A stretch of 56,183 nt of DNA from a virus. Positions 1 through 8,829 of this stretch are shown here, in pieces (position 1 is the stretch's first letter; each line of letters begins with the position of its first letter). The position numbers were made by a program, and so were the translations under genes. The notes beneath the pieces were generated by a model, which was not told where the DNA came from, searched no databases, and saw only the letters and a program-made list of their open reading frames with translations. The stretch lies in the IMG/VR virus record IMGVR_UViG_3300047562_000883, positions 1 through 56,183 of that record; one strand, given 5' to 3'.

Positions 1-504
1 GGTGATCTCATATACTTCCCACTTTCAGGTTCTTTATTTGAAATACGATATGTAGAAGATCAGAATCCTTTCTTTCAAATCGGAAAACTTTTTGTCTTCA
101 AACTCAAGTGTTCATTATTCGAATACTCAGGCGAAGACTTTGATACAAATATTGATGCTATTGATCTAGTAGAAGATCAGAATGCATACACTATTCAAAT
201 GACAATGGCAGATGGTTCAGGCAATTATTATCCAAATGAAAACATATCGTACAACAGTTCAGTGATAGGTGAAGTTGTATCATGGGTGCCTTCAACAAGT
301 AAACTCACAATCAAAGATGTAACAAGAACATTAGAGGTGGGTGATACACTTGTGGGTGCTGGTGGTGCATCATGGAATATATCATCAATTACTGATATAC
401 TTACAATCAATGCAAATGAAGGCCTTGCAACAAACAAAGAGTTTGAAGATGCAGAAACATCTTACCTAGACTTTAGTGAAACAAATCCATTCGGTGAACC
501 ATAA
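1..504 (+). CDS. 14: Neck protein gp14-like, C-terminal part (partial)
   Basis: The frame is open from the first base of the window, so the start lies upstream. The visible 167 residues contain the stretch DLIYFPLSGSLFEI and a following ELFEYSGE-type segment that I recognise from the T4-like neck protein gp14. In T4, gp14 with gp13 forms the neck that closes the filled head and joins it to the tail. The gene sits directly before gp15 (stop overlaps the next ATG by one base), which is the expected T4-type order. Residues about 80-145 form a beta-rich module (…LTIKDV…VGDTLVGAGG…ISSI…) that recurs in gp15 and gp18 here. Assignment is by family resemblance and gene order. Confidence 0.8.
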   Translation, partial: GDLIYFPLSGSLFEIRYVEDQNPFFQIGKLFVFKLKCSLFEYSGEDFDTNIDAIDLVEDQNAYTIQMTMADGSGNYYPNENISYNSSVIGEVVSWVPSTSKLTIKDVTRTLEVGDTLVGAGGASWNISSITDILTINANEGLATNKEFEDAETSYLDFSETNPFGEP

Positions 505-1541
505 TGTTCGGCACATATTTTTACAATGAAACGATAAAGAGAAGTGTGTCTATCTTTGGTACTCTTTTCAATAATATAAAGATCAAAAAAACTAAATCAG
601 ATGGTACTGTTCTAACTGAACAGATCGTGCCTATTTCATATGGCCCAAAACAGAAATGGTTGCAAAGACTCAATCAAGATCCCAAGGCAAGAGACGCCAA
701 TATTACTGCAATGACATTGCCAAGACTTGCATTTGAAATGACTGGTTTTGAATATGATGCTACTAGACAACAAAACAAACTCATAAGACATTCAAAGTCT
801 ACAACAGAAACAGATGGTACAAATAGAAAGTATATGTATCAACCTGTACCATATAATTTAAATTTCACTCTCAGTGTTATGTGTAAAAATATGACAGATG
901 CATTACAGATTGTAGAACAAATTTTACCATATTTTCAACCAGAATATACTGTTAGCATGAAAATGATTGATGATATGTCAGATGTAAGAGATGTACCTAT
1001 AGTACTGAATAACATAACTCTGGAAGATTCATATGAGGGTAATTATGAAGAAAGAAGAGTTATAACATATAATCTAACTTTTACAATGAAAGTATACTTC
1101 TTCGGACCTGTTTACACTGGTGGAATCATCACCAATGTTATTGAAAGAGAATACATTAACGATCAGGCAGGAGTATTTACAACAAGTCAGATAGATCAAT
1201 CTGGTCTTGTCAAAGAAGTTAAACATTACGAACCTGCATTCTCAGCGATTGCAAATACAGTTTCTAACTCGACTACAATCACTTTTGATACTGCAATAAA
1301 TAGTAAGATAAGTGTTGGAGATGAAGTATTTTATACAGGAAACACACCTAATCCAACAATCAGTAGTATTGCAAATGATAAATTATCAATCATATTGAAT
1401 ACTGCTGTAACTATAACTGAACCGAAAACGATTATGTTTGTAGGATCAGTTGAACCAAATGACACATTTGTAGTTGCAGAAACAGTGACATTTTATGATG
1501 ATGGTGCCAAAGAGACATTTAGTGAAACAGATGATAGTTAA
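504..1541 (+). CDS. 15: Tail sheath stabiliser gp15
   Basis: 345 residues. The N-terminus (MFGTYFYNETIKRSVSIFGT) and the body match the T4 gp15 family, which caps the tail and stabilises the sheath at its head-proximal end. It overlaps gp14 by one base (TAATG) and is followed two bases later by gp16, the T4 order 14-15-16-17. T4 gp15 has about 272 residues. The extra length lies in a C-terminal beta-rich segment, about residues 245-345, with the pattern STTITFDTAI…VGDEVFYTG…ISSI, similar to segments in the neighbouring gp14 and gp18. The family call is firm; the role of the C-terminal extension is unknown. Confidence 0.88.
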   Translation: MFGTYFYNETIKRSVSIFGTLFNNIKIKKTKSDGTVLTEQIVPISYGPKQKWLQRLNQDPKARDANITAMTLPRLAFEMTGFEYDATRQQNKLIRHSKSTTETDGTNRKYMYQPVPYNLNFTLSVMCKNMTDALQIVEQILPYFQPEYTVSMKMIDDMSDVRDVPIVLNNITLEDSYEGNYEERRVITYNLTFTMKVYFFGPVYTGGIITNVIEREYINDQAGVFTTSQIDQSGLVKEVKHYEPAFSAIANTVSNSTTITFDTAINSKISVGDEVFYTGNTPNPTISSIANDKLSIILNTAVTITEPKTIMFVGSVEPNDTFVVAETVTFYDDGAKETFSETDDS

Positions 1542-1543
1542 TT

Positions 1544-1954
1544 ATGCCAAAAAATATAGATTCAAAATTAGATGATATCTTAGATATCTCTTCTGAAATA
1601 AAAACTCAAACAACAGAAGTAGTCAAAAAGGTTCCTGAGAAATCTCAGAATATTGAGAATGATTACAAATATGCCAGAGAGAATCTCTACAATCTCGTAG
1701 AGAGAGGACAAGATGCAATTGATGGCATACTAGATGTTTGTAAAGAAACAGAGAATCCTAGAGCATATGAAGTTGCAGGTCAATTAATTAAAACTGTAGG
1801 TGAAACTGCAGAAAAACTTTTAGATGTTCAAAAGAAACTAAAAGATTTAGAGAAAGAAGACGAACAGAAAATAGGAGTTCAACACAACCACCTTTATGTG
1901 GGGTCAACTTCAGAACTGCAAAAGTTTCTGAAGAAATCAAAAACAGATGGTTAA
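1544..1954 (+). CDS. 16: Small terminase subunit gp16
   Basis: 136 residues, highly charged and predicted mostly helical, with a central coiled-coil-like stretch (VGETAEKLLDVQKKLKDLEK). The length, the position immediately before the large terminase (its last 8 bases overlap gp17) and the pattern of an N-terminal acidic segment plus a helical core fit the T4-like small terminase, which recognises concatemeric DNA and stimulates the gp17 motor. Family-level identification rests on position plus overall character more than on a catalytic motif, because small terminases carry none. Confidence 0.85.
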   Translation: MPKNIDSKLDDILDISSEIKTQTTEVVKKVPEKSQNIENDYKYARENLYNLVERGQDAIDGILDVCKETENPRAYEVAGQLIKTVGETAEKLLDVQKKLKDLEKEDEQKIGVQHNHLYVGSTSELQKFLKKSKTDG

Positions 1955-3530
1955 TCCAAAAAACGAAGGTTATCTTGGAAATACTCTGGTCAAAAGAGCT
2001 GGAGTTGAAACCAAGTATACAGAAGAGGAAATGCAGGAATACTTAAAGTGTTCCCAAGAACCTGTTCACTTCATAGAAAATTACACTCAAATTATTTCAC
2101 TAGATGAGGGGTTAGTGCCGTTTACTCTTCGTGGATATCAAGAAGCATTAATAGATCATTACAACACTAATCGTTTTAATGTTGTTCTTGCAAGTAGACA
2201 GAGTGGTAAGTCTATAACATCTTGTGCATACCTACTGTGGTTTTTATTGTTTCATCCAGAAGTAACAGTTGCTGTTCTTGCCAACAAAGGTGCAATTGCA
2301 AGAGAGATGATCGCAAGGATCGTAACCATGTTAGAGTCTGTTCCTTTCTTTCTACAACCTGGTGTTAAGATACTTAACAAAGGAAGTATTGAATTCGCAA
2401 ACGATTCTAAAATAGTTGCAGCTGCAACATCATCTAGTTCGATTCGTGGTATGTCAATAAATTTATTATATCTCGATGAGTTTGCATTCGTTGAGGGTGC
2501 AGAAGAGTTCTATACATCAACTTATCCTGTAGTCACATCAGGTAAAGATTCAAAGGTTATTATTACATCTACTGCAAATGGTGTTGGTAATATGTTCTAC
2601 AAGATATATCAGTCTGCTGTTCATAATCAATCAGAGTACAAACATTTTACAATCAACTGGTTTGATGTGCCAGGCAGAGATGAAGAATGGAAAAAACAAA
2701 CTATTGCAAACACTTCGGAAGCACAATTTGAACAAGAATATGGTAACAGTTTCTTAGGAACAGGTAACACACTTGTGAATGCAGACACATTATTAGGAAT
2801 GAGGACAAGAGAACCAGAGTATGTTCAGAACTCATTTAAATTATATGAAAAACCACAAGAGGGTCATGTATATGTATGTACTGTTGATGTGTCAAAAGGT
2901 CGTGGTTTAGACTATTCGACATTTAGTATTTTTGATACTTCTGTACAACCTTTCAAACAAGTTGCAACATATAGAGACAATATGATCAGTCCTATGTTGT
3001 TTCCAGACATCATAAATAAGTATTGTAAACCATATAATGATGCATTAGTTTTAGTTGAAAACAATGCAGAAGGCGCTATGGTTGCTACACAATTACATTA
3101 TGATATTGAATATCCAAATGTTTTCACACAAGGACAACTGAAAGCAGAAGATATTGGTATCACAATGACTAAAAAGATAAAAAGAATTGGTTGTTCTACA
3201 CTAAAAGAACTAACAGAAGAAAATAGATTGGAGTTAGTAGATAGAGAAACTATCACAGAATTGATGACTTTTGTTTCAAAGGGAAACACCTTTGAAGCAG
3301 ATAGAGGTTTTCATGATGATTGTGTAATGAATTGTGTATTATTTTCATGGTTTGTAACCACTGAATATTTCACACATTTAACAGATAAATTAGTAAAAAA
3401 TTTATTATATTCGGAACAACAGAAACAAATTGTTGAAGATATAGTTCCAGCAGGTATTTTTGATTATCAGAGAGAAGAATCATTTGTTGATCCTAATGGT
3501 GATAGATGGTTTATTGATGTTGTTGAATAA
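1947..3530 (+). CDS. 17: Large terminase subunit gp17 (packaging ATPase/nuclease)
   Basis: 527 residues. The N-terminal ATPase shows a Walker A of the terminase type (ASRQSGKS, about residue 80) and a Walker B (LLYLDEFAF, about residue 172). The C-terminal RNase H-like nuclease shows its first acidic motif (TVDVSKGRGLD), a second (VENNAEG) and a late DD (FHDDCVMN). Together these drive DNA translocation into the prohead and cut the concatemer. The start overlaps gp16 by 8 bases. All expected motifs are present, so the enzyme appears intact. It is somewhat shorter than the 610-residue T4 protein, as is usual in marine T4-like phages. Confidence 0.97.
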   Translation: MVNPKNEGYLGNTLVKRAGVETKYTEEEMQEYLKCSQEPVHFIENYTQIISLDEGLVPFTLRGYQEALIDHYNTNRFNVVLASRQSGKSITSCAYLLWFLLFHPEVTVAVLANKGAIAREMIARIVTMLESVPFFLQPGVKILNKGSIEFANDSKIVAAATSSSSIRGMSINLLYLDEFAFVEGAEEFYTSTYPVVTSGKDSKVIITSTANGVGNMFYKIYQSAVHNQSEYKHFTINWFDVPGRDEEWKKQTIANTSEAQFEQEYGNSFLGTGNTLVNADTLLGMRTREPEYVQNSFKLYEKPQEGHVYVCTVDVSKGRGLDYSTFSIFDTSVQPFKQVATYRDNMISPMLFPDIINKYCKPYNDALVLVENNAEGAMVATQLHYDIEYPNVFTQGQLKAEDIGITMTKKIKRIGCSTLKELTEENRLELVDRETITELMTFVSKGNTFEADRGFHDDCVMNCVLFSWFVTTEYFTHLTDKLVKNLLYSEQQKQIVEDIVPAGIFDYQREESFVDPNGDRWFIDVVE

Positions 3531-3538
3531 TGATAGAT

Positions 3539-3546
3539 TATAAATA
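3539..3546 (+). promoter_or_regulatory. T4-type late promoter before gp18
   Basis: Exact TATAAATA octamer in the 57-base gap between gp17 and gp18. In T4 this octamer is the only element needed by the gp55-RNA polymerase holoenzyme, and this phage encodes gp55. A good Shine-Dalgarno (AGGAG) follows before the gp18 ATG. Confidence 0.75.
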
Positions 3547-3587
3547 AAACCGTAAAACAAAACTTTTTACATTAACAGGAGAAAAGT

Positions 3588-5582
3588 ATGGCATTTCAAG
3601 TATCACCAGGCGTACAAGTCAGCGAAATAGACTTGACAAATGTTGTGCCTGCAGTATCAAGCACTACAGGTGCTTTCGCAGGTACTTTCAAATGGGGCCC
3701 TGTTGATGAAGTAGTAACAGTTTCAGACGCTAAAGGTTTGGTAGATGAGTTCTTTTCACCTGCAAACACAAATGCTGGAGCTGAAGACTTTTATTCAGCA
3801 GAAGCATTCTTGAAATACGGTTCATCATTAAGGGTAATTAGAATTAACTCAACTGGTTTGTATAGTGCAAACCAAGGCGGAAATTCAACAACACTTCTTA
3901 AGAATGAAAGCGAATACGAATCAACATACCAAGACGGTTCACAAAATGCAACCGTTGGTACATTCGTAGCAAGATATGCAGGTGCCTTAGGAAACTCATT
4001 AAAAGTTTCAGTATGTGCTTCATCCGATGCTTATTTTAACGATAGTGTAACTGCTGTAAACAATCCTTCTAATGAAGCTGCAGGACAATCAGTCATCACA
4101 GTAGATGATGGTTCTGTGTTTACAGTAAGAGATATCATTAAGTTTGCTGGACATGATACAAAATATCGTGTTACAAACATTGATACTAACGATATCACTA
4201 TTCAAGCATTAGGCGAACCTACAGGCACTGGTCTAACAACAACAGTTAACGATAATACTAATATTGATAGATACTGGGAGTTCTACAATTTATTTGATAG
4301 AGCACCAGGAACATCTGCTTCAGCAACAGCCGCTGGCGGTTCTGCTGACGAAATACATATTGTTGTCGTAGACGAAGACGGTACAATTACTGGAACTAAA
4401 AACCAAGTTTTAGAGATTCATGGTTTTGTATCTTTAGCATCCGACGCTAAAGATTCAGTAGGTAATTCAAATTATTATAAAAAGGTTTTAGAAAGAGATT
4501 CTAAATGGATTTGGTGGACAGGTCACTCAACAAACATGATGGCTTCTGCAACTGCAGATGTAACTCACACAGATTCAGCATCTAGTGCTTTTTCAAGACC
4601 TTCAACTCCAGAAAATTCATCACTAAGTGGTGGTGCAGACGGCAGATCCCCAACTGCTGCTCAAAAATATGGAGCATGGAACACACATTTTGCAGATGCA
4701 GAAACAACAGACATATCAATTCTAATCGTTGGTTCTACAAGAACAGACAACGGTTCAGGTACAGATCAAGATGTAGTTGCAGATCACAACACAATTGTGA
4801 ATCAGGCAATACAACTTTGTGAAACTAGAAAAGATTGTATGGTGGTTGTTTCACCAAGAAGATCATCTGTAGTAAATGTAACATCTGAATCAACACAATT
4901 ATCAAATGTTCTCGCAGATTACGCTTCAGTAACTTCAAGTTCATATGCAGTGTTGGATTCAGGTTGGGTGTATCAGTACGATAGATTCAATGATCGATAT
5001 GTTTGGGTACCAGGTAACGCTCACACAGCGGGTATCATGGCAAGATCAGACTTATTAAGAGACCCATGGTTCTCACCTGCTGGTTTCTCAAGAGGTCAAT
5101 ACTTAGGTATTACTAAACTTGCTTTCAATCCAAAACAAGCAAGTAGAGATGACTTATATCGTGCAAGAGTTAACCCAATCGTTACATTCCCAGGTCAAGG
5201 AACAGTATTGTTCGGCGACAAAACAGCATTAACAACACCTTCAGCATTTGATAGAATCAATGTCAGAAGACTGTTTATTGTATTAGAGAAAGCAATTGCA
5301 ACAGCTGCTAAAGCACAACTCTTTGAATTCAACGATGCATTCACAAGAGCACAATTTAGAGCTGCAGTAGAACCTTTCCTAAGAGATGTAAAAAACAGAA
5401 GAGGTCTTGTAGATTTCTCAGTTTTATGTGATGAAACAAATAACACAGATACAGTCATTGACAGAAACGAATTTGTTTGTTCAATCTTTGTAAAACCTGC
5501 AAGATCAATCAACTATATAACTTTAAACTTTATAGCTGCAAGAAGTGGTGTAGAGTTTGAAGAAATCTACGGAGCAGTTTAA
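3588..5582 (+). CDS. 18: Contractile tail sheath protein gp18
   Basis: 664 residues, close to the T4 length. The N-terminus (MAFQVSPGVQVSEIDLTNVV) is typical of the T4-like sheath subunit. The C-terminal domain (…INVRRLFIVLEKAI…FEFNDAFTRAQFRAAVEPFL) is the conserved core of contractile sheath proteins that links adjacent subunits. Around residues 160-215 it carries a beta-rich insertion (SVITVDDGSVFTV…YRVTNI) resembling segments in gp14 and gp15. Preceded by a strong ribosome site (AGGAG) and a TATAAATA late promoter; followed 12 bases on by the tube gene. Confidence 0.97.
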   Translation: MAFQVSPGVQVSEIDLTNVVPAVSSTTGAFAGTFKWGPVDEVVTVSDAKGLVDEFFSPANTNAGAEDFYSAEAFLKYGSSLRVIRINSTGLYSANQGGNSTTLLKNESEYESTYQDGSQNATVGTFVARYAGALGNSLKVSVCASSDAYFNDSVTAVNNPSNEAAGQSVITVDDGSVFTVRDIIKFAGHDTKYRVTNIDTNDITIQALGEPTGTGLTTTVNDNTNIDRYWEFYNLFDRAPGTSASATAAGGSADEIHIVVVDEDGTITGTKNQVLEIHGFVSLASDAKDSVGNSNYYKKVLERDSKWIWWTGHSTNMMASATADVTHTDSASSAFSRPSTPENSSLSGGADGRSPTAAQKYGAWNTHFADAETTDISILIVGSTRTDNGSGTDQDVVADHNTIVNQAIQLCETRKDCMVVVSPRRSSVVNVTSESTQLSNVLADYASVTSSSYAVLDSGWVYQYDRFNDRYVWVPGNAHTAGIMARSDLLRDPWFSPAGFSRGQYLGITKLAFNPKQASRDDLYRARVNPIVTFPGQGTVLFGDKTALTTPSAFDRINVRRLFIVLEKAIATAAKAQLFEFNDAFTRAQFRAAVEPFLRDVKNRRGLVDFSVLCDETNNTDTVIDRNEFVCSIFVKPARSINYITLNFIAARSGVEFEEIYGAV

Positions 5583-5594
5583 CAGGAGTAAACA

Positions 5595-6095
5595 ATGGCA
5601 AGTATAGATCAATTTAAAGCACAACTAATCGGAGGTGGACCAAGATCCAACCGATTTAGAGTATTCATTCCTAGAACAGGAAATAGAATCGAATTCTTGT
5701 GTTCAGCTGCTCAGATTCCTGCTGCTGATATTGGCGAGGTTAAAGTTAAATGGATGGGCAATGAATTAAAAATGCCTGGTGACAGAACATTCGCAGATTG
5801 GACTGTCACAATCATTAACGACATAGAATTCTCAGCCAGAACAGCATTAGAATTGTGGCAAGGTGAAATAGTCGGTTATGGTGACTCTCAAGGTTCTACA
5901 TCTTTAGACTTTATGGTCGACAGAGCATATGTTGAACAGTTAGACAAATCAGATGCAGTATTAGCAAGATATGAATTCTTCAATATGTGGCCAAAAACTA
6001 TTGCAGCTATCTCTCTCAGTTATGAAACTGGTGCTGATGCAGTGCAAACATTTGAGGCTACATTCGCTTTCTCACATTGGGAAAGAGTACTTTAA
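5595..6095 (+). CDS. 19: Tail tube protein gp19
   Basis: 166 residues, matching the 163-residue T4 tail tube subunit. The N-terminus (MASIDQFKAQLIGGGPRSNR) and C-terminus (TFEATFAFSHWERV) are characteristic of T4-like tube proteins, which stack as hexamers inside the sheath to form the DNA channel. It sits directly after gp18 with its own AGGAG ribosome site, the universal order in this family. Confidence 0.96.
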   Translation: MASIDQFKAQLIGGGPRSNRFRVFIPRTGNRIEFLCSAAQIPAADIGEVKVKWMGNELKMPGDRTFADWTVTIINDIEFSARTALELWQGEIVGYGDSQGSTSLDFMVDRAYVEQLDKSDAVLARYEFFNMWPKTIAAISLSYETGADAVQTFEATFAFSHWERVL

Positions 6096-6105
6096 TTAGT
6101 GAGAA

Positions 6106-6127
6106 ATAACACCCTATAAGGTGTTAT
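6106..6127 (+). other. Perfect 8-bp hairpin before gp20
   Basis: ATAACACC and GGTGTTAT form a perfect 8-bp inverted repeat around a CTATAA loop, between gp19 and gp20. The right arm runs into a TATAAATA late promoter that begins inside it. No T-run follows, so it is not a classical intrinsic terminator. It may be a weak terminator, an RNA-processing site or a structured mRNA end. Confidence 0.6.
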
Positions 6128-6132
6128 AAATA
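6125..6132 (+). promoter_or_regulatory. T4-type late promoter before gp20
   Basis: Exact TATAAATA ending six bases before the gp20 ATG at 6138. No Shine-Dalgarno is visible between it and the ATG, so a late transcript from here would begin at or a base or two past the start codon. gp20 is more probably translated from upstream transcripts or as a near-leaderless message. Confidence 0.65.
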
Positions 6133-6137
6133 AAATT

Positions 6138-7673
6138 ATGGAATTATTCGGGTTTGAAATCACTCGTAAGAGGGATGAACTAAGAGCAACTGAGGTCGCT
6201 AAGGCGCCCTCATTTGTTCCACCTGTCGATGATGACGGCACTCCTGTCATACAATCGCAACCAGGCGGTTTTATTACAGGAGGTGCATATGGTTCATACA
6301 TTGACATGGAAGGTGGTATTAAGAATGAGGCAGAACTCATTCGAAGATACCGAGAAACTTCTTTAATTCCTGAAGTTGATTCAGCGATTGAAGATATTGT
6401 TAATGAGTGTATCACTTCTGATAGTTCAGATAGGATAGTATCACTCGATCTCAGAGATGTGAAACTCTCTGATAGTATCAAGTCAAAGATACAAGATGAG
6501 TTTTACCATATCCTAAACATAATGAAGTTCAATCAGAACTCTCATGAACTCTTCAGAAAATGGTACATAGATGGAAGAATTTACTTTCATAAAGTTGTTG
6601 ACAGTAAAAGACCTAAAGCAGGTATTGTCGACTTAAGAAATGTTGATCCTATAAAGATCAAAAAGGTCCGTAATATAGAAAAGGAAAGAGATCCAAAGAC
6701 TAAGGTCGAAAGGATCAAGAAAATAGAAGAGTTTTATCTCTTCAACGATAAAGGTTTTGATAAGTCTGGTTCAGGCGAGGGTAATACCGTCAAAATCGCA
6801 CCTGAGGCAGTATGTTACACTACTTCAGGTTTACTTGACTACACTAAGAATGTAGTAGTTGGGTATCTGCATAAGGCATTGAAGACTGCAAATCAGTTAT
6901 CAATGATAGAAGATGCACTTGTTATCTATAGGATTTCAAGGGCACCTGAAAGAAGAATTTTCTACATTGATGTAGGTAACCTTCCAAAGGCAAAGGCAGA
7001 ACAATATCTTGCAGATACAATGAACAGGTATAGAAATAAACTTGTTTATAATGCACAGACAGGTGAGATCAAAGATGATCGTAAACACATGTCTATGTTA
7101 GAAGATTTTTGGTTACCACGAAGAGAAGGTGGTAGAGGTACAGAGATCACTACTTTGCCAGGTGGGCAAAACTTAGATGATATCGCAGATATAGAGTACT
7201 TCAAAAAGAAACTATATCATGCATTGAATGTACCATTCTCTAGAATGGAATCAGATAACGGATTCAATATGGGTCGTACATCTGAGATTACTAGAGACGA
7301 ATTGAAGTTTAATAAATTTACTAATAGACTTCAGAAAAAATTTGCAAGAGTATTTGTTGACATTCTTAGAACTCAATTGATACTCAAAGAGATTGTAAGT
7401 GGTGAAGAATTTGATGAAGTTAAGGACTATTTACAATTTGATTTTGCAACCGACAACCATTTTACAGAGTTGAAGGATGCAGAAATACTTAGAGAAAGAG
7501 TTGATACTCTAAATTCTCTAGGTGATTTTGTCGGTAAATACTACTCACATGAATATGTAAGAAAGTATGTACTAAGACAAACAGAAGATGAAATTAAGAT
7601 CATTGACGCTCAGATCGAACAAGAAAAAGAATCAGGCGGAAATGAAAAAGAAGATGAATTTGGTGGATTTTAG
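6138..7673 (+). CDS. 20: Portal vertex protein gp20
   Basis: 511 residues, close to the 524 of T4 gp20. The start (MELFGFEITRKRDE), the segment DSAIEDIVNECI and the core LYHALNVPFSRMESD…GRTSEITRDELKF are signature stretches of the T4-like portal, widely used as a marker gene for marine myoviruses. The dodecameric portal nucleates the prohead, docks the terminase and later the neck. Position between the tube gene and the prohead core and protease genes is conserved. Confidence 0.97.
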   Translation: MELFGFEITRKRDELRATEVAKAPSFVPPVDDDGTPVIQSQPGGFITGGAYGSYIDMEGGIKNEAELIRRYRETSLIPEVDSAIEDIVNECITSDSSDRIVSLDLRDVKLSDSIKSKIQDEFYHILNIMKFNQNSHELFRKWYIDGRIYFHKVVDSKRPKAGIVDLRNVDPIKIKKVRNIEKERDPKTKVERIKKIEEFYLFNDKGFDKSGSGEGNTVKIAPEAVCYTTSGLLDYTKNVVVGYLHKALKTANQLSMIEDALVIYRISRAPERRIFYIDVGNLPKAKAEQYLADTMNRYRNKLVYNAQTGEIKDDRKHMSMLEDFWLPRREGGRGTEITTLPGGQNLDDIADIEYFKKKLYHALNVPFSRMESDNGFNMGRTSEITRDELKFNKFTNRLQKKFARVFVDILRTQLILKEIVSGEEFDEVKDYLQFDFATDNHFTELKDAEILRERVDTLNSLGDFVGKYYSHEYVRKYVLRQTEDEIKIIDAQIEQEKESGGNEKEDEFGGF

Positions 7674-7682
7674 GAGTAAACC

Positions 7683-7853
7683 ATGAGTGAAATAAGTAAA
7701 CAAATAGTAGATCAAATCGCTAATAAAGAATTTAGTGATGCAAAAGATTCAATCTTTCAAGGTCTACACAAAGCAGCTGCTGATACAGTAGACATGAAAA
7801 GAGTCGAAATGTCAACAGATTGGATGAACAAAGAAAAGGAAACTGAAAAGTAA
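7683..7853 (+). CDS. Small prohead core-like protein (gp67/68 position)
   Basis: 56 residues (MSEISKQIVDQIANKEF… to …NKEKETEK), beginning 9 bases after gp20 with an AGGAG site and ending in a TAATG overlap with the next gene. It is charged, helical and lacks a membrane segment. In T4 this position is held by the prohead core proteins gp67 and gp68. Sequence similarity to gp67 or gp68 cannot be shown by eye, so the call rests on position, size and character. Confidence 0.6.
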   Translation: MSEISKQIVDQIANKEFSDAKDSIFQGLHKAAADTVDMKRVEMSTDWMNKEKETEK

Positions 7854-8152
7854 TGAAAACTTTCCAACAAATGAGTAGAGAATTGTCTGAAGCAAAAATG
7901 AAATTGCCTTCTGGTCATAAAGAACTCAAAACAGAATTAGTTAAAGTTGGGAGTAAAACATACGAATTGGTCTTTTCACAAAAAGGCAGTAAAGTACATG
8001 TCTTTTTAGATGGTATGGATACAGGTGAAGAATATAGAGATTTAAAAACTGCAGAGAAAGAAACAAAAAATATCAAAGCAGTTTTAAAACAAATGGGAGA
8101 AGATTTCTCATTTGAAGAATTCAAGGAGATTTTCAATGAAACTAATATCTGA
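7853..8152 (+). CDS. Prohead core-like protein with capsid-targeting-type N-terminus
   Basis: 99 residues, overlapping the preceding small gene by one base and the protease gene by 17 bases. The N-terminus MKTFQQMSRELSEA resembles the capsid-targeting sequence of T4 internal proteins (MKTYQEF…), and LSE followed by A fits the gp21 cleavage rule (L/I-x-E). The rest is basic and helical with a beta hairpin (KVHVFLDGMDTGEEYRDL). In T4 the equivalent site holds gp68. A scaffold or internal head protein processed by gp21 is the best inference; no enzymatic motif is visible. Confidence 0.55.
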   Translation: MKTFQQMSRELSEAKMKLPSGHKELKTELVKVGSKTYELVFSQKGSKVHVFLDGMDTGEEYRDLKTAEKETKNIKAVLKQMGEDFSFEEFKEIFNETNI

Positions 8153-8789
8153 ATTTAACGACTACGAAGTTTCACCAGTTATTGTAGAACAAAACGAAAA
8201 GGGCGAGAAAGAATACTTTATCGAAGGCATCTTCATGCAATCTGAAATCAAAAACAGAAACGGTAGAGTTTACCCCAAAAATATCATGGAGAAAGAAGTC
8301 AATCGTTACAGAGAACAATTCATTGACAAGAAAAGGGCATTCGGAGAGTTAGGACATCCTGAAGGCCCAACAATCAATTTAGACAGAGTATCCCATTTGA
8401 TAACATCTTTAGAAGAAGATGGTAACAATTTCGTGGGAAGAGCAAAGATTTTATCAACACCCAACGGTCAGATTGTCAGAAATCTGATCAATGACGGTGC
8501 AAAACTTGGTGTATCATCTAGAGGTCTAGGTTCACTAGAACAAAAGGGTGATGCTCAATATGTAAAAGGCGATTTTCAGTTGGCAACTGCCGCTGATATC
8601 GTTGCGGATCCTTCTGCACCTGAGGCCTTCGTTGAAGGAATCATGGAAGGAGTAGAGTGGATATATGAAAATGGTATTCTAAAAGCACGAAGTGCAGAGA
8701 AAATGAGAGATGAACTCTTATCTGCAAAGAAAGTCAAATTAGAAGAAACCAAACTGAAGTTATGGAAACAGTTCGTTGAGAACTTATAA
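8136..8789 (+). CDS. 21: Prohead core protease gp21
   Basis: 217 residues using the ATG at 8136, chosen because AAGGAG stands just upstream and the product then begins MKLISEFNDYEV; an in-frame ATG 24 bases upstream lacks a site. The S77-type prohead protease signature is clear: His in ELGHPEGP (about residue 74) and Ser in GVSSRGLGS (about residue 127). It cleaves scaffold and head proteins at L/I-x-E sites during maturation. Located, as in T4, between the core genes and the scaffold gp22. Confidence 0.94.
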   Translation: MKLISEFNDYEVSPVIVEQNEKGEKEYFIEGIFMQSEIKNRNGRVYPKNIMEKEVNRYREQFIDKKRAFGELGHPEGPTINLDRVSHLITSLEEDGNNFVGRAKILSTPNGQIVRNLINDGAKLGVSSRGLGSLEQKGDAQYVKGDFQLATAADIVADPSAPEAFVEGIMEGVEWIYENGILKARSAEKMRDELLSAKKVKLEETKLKLWKQFVENL

Positions 8790-8791
8790 CA

Positions 8792-8799
8792 TATAAATA
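8792..8799 (+). promoter_or_regulatory. T4-type late promoter before gp22
   Basis: Exact TATAAATA in the 40-base gap between the protease and scaffold genes; the gp22 ribosome site (AGGAG) lies 20 bases further on. A dedicated late promoter for the abundant scaffold and major capsid protein would fit T4, where genes 22 and 23 have their own late promoters. Confidence 0.72.
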
Positions 8800-8829
8800 A
8801 ATAATAGAAAACTCAAACAGGAGAAAAGT

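Noticed and set aside
8112-8135. Upstream start for the gp21 protease gene
   Set aside because: It would add eight residues but has no ribosome site, whereas AAGGAG precisely serves the ATG at 8136.
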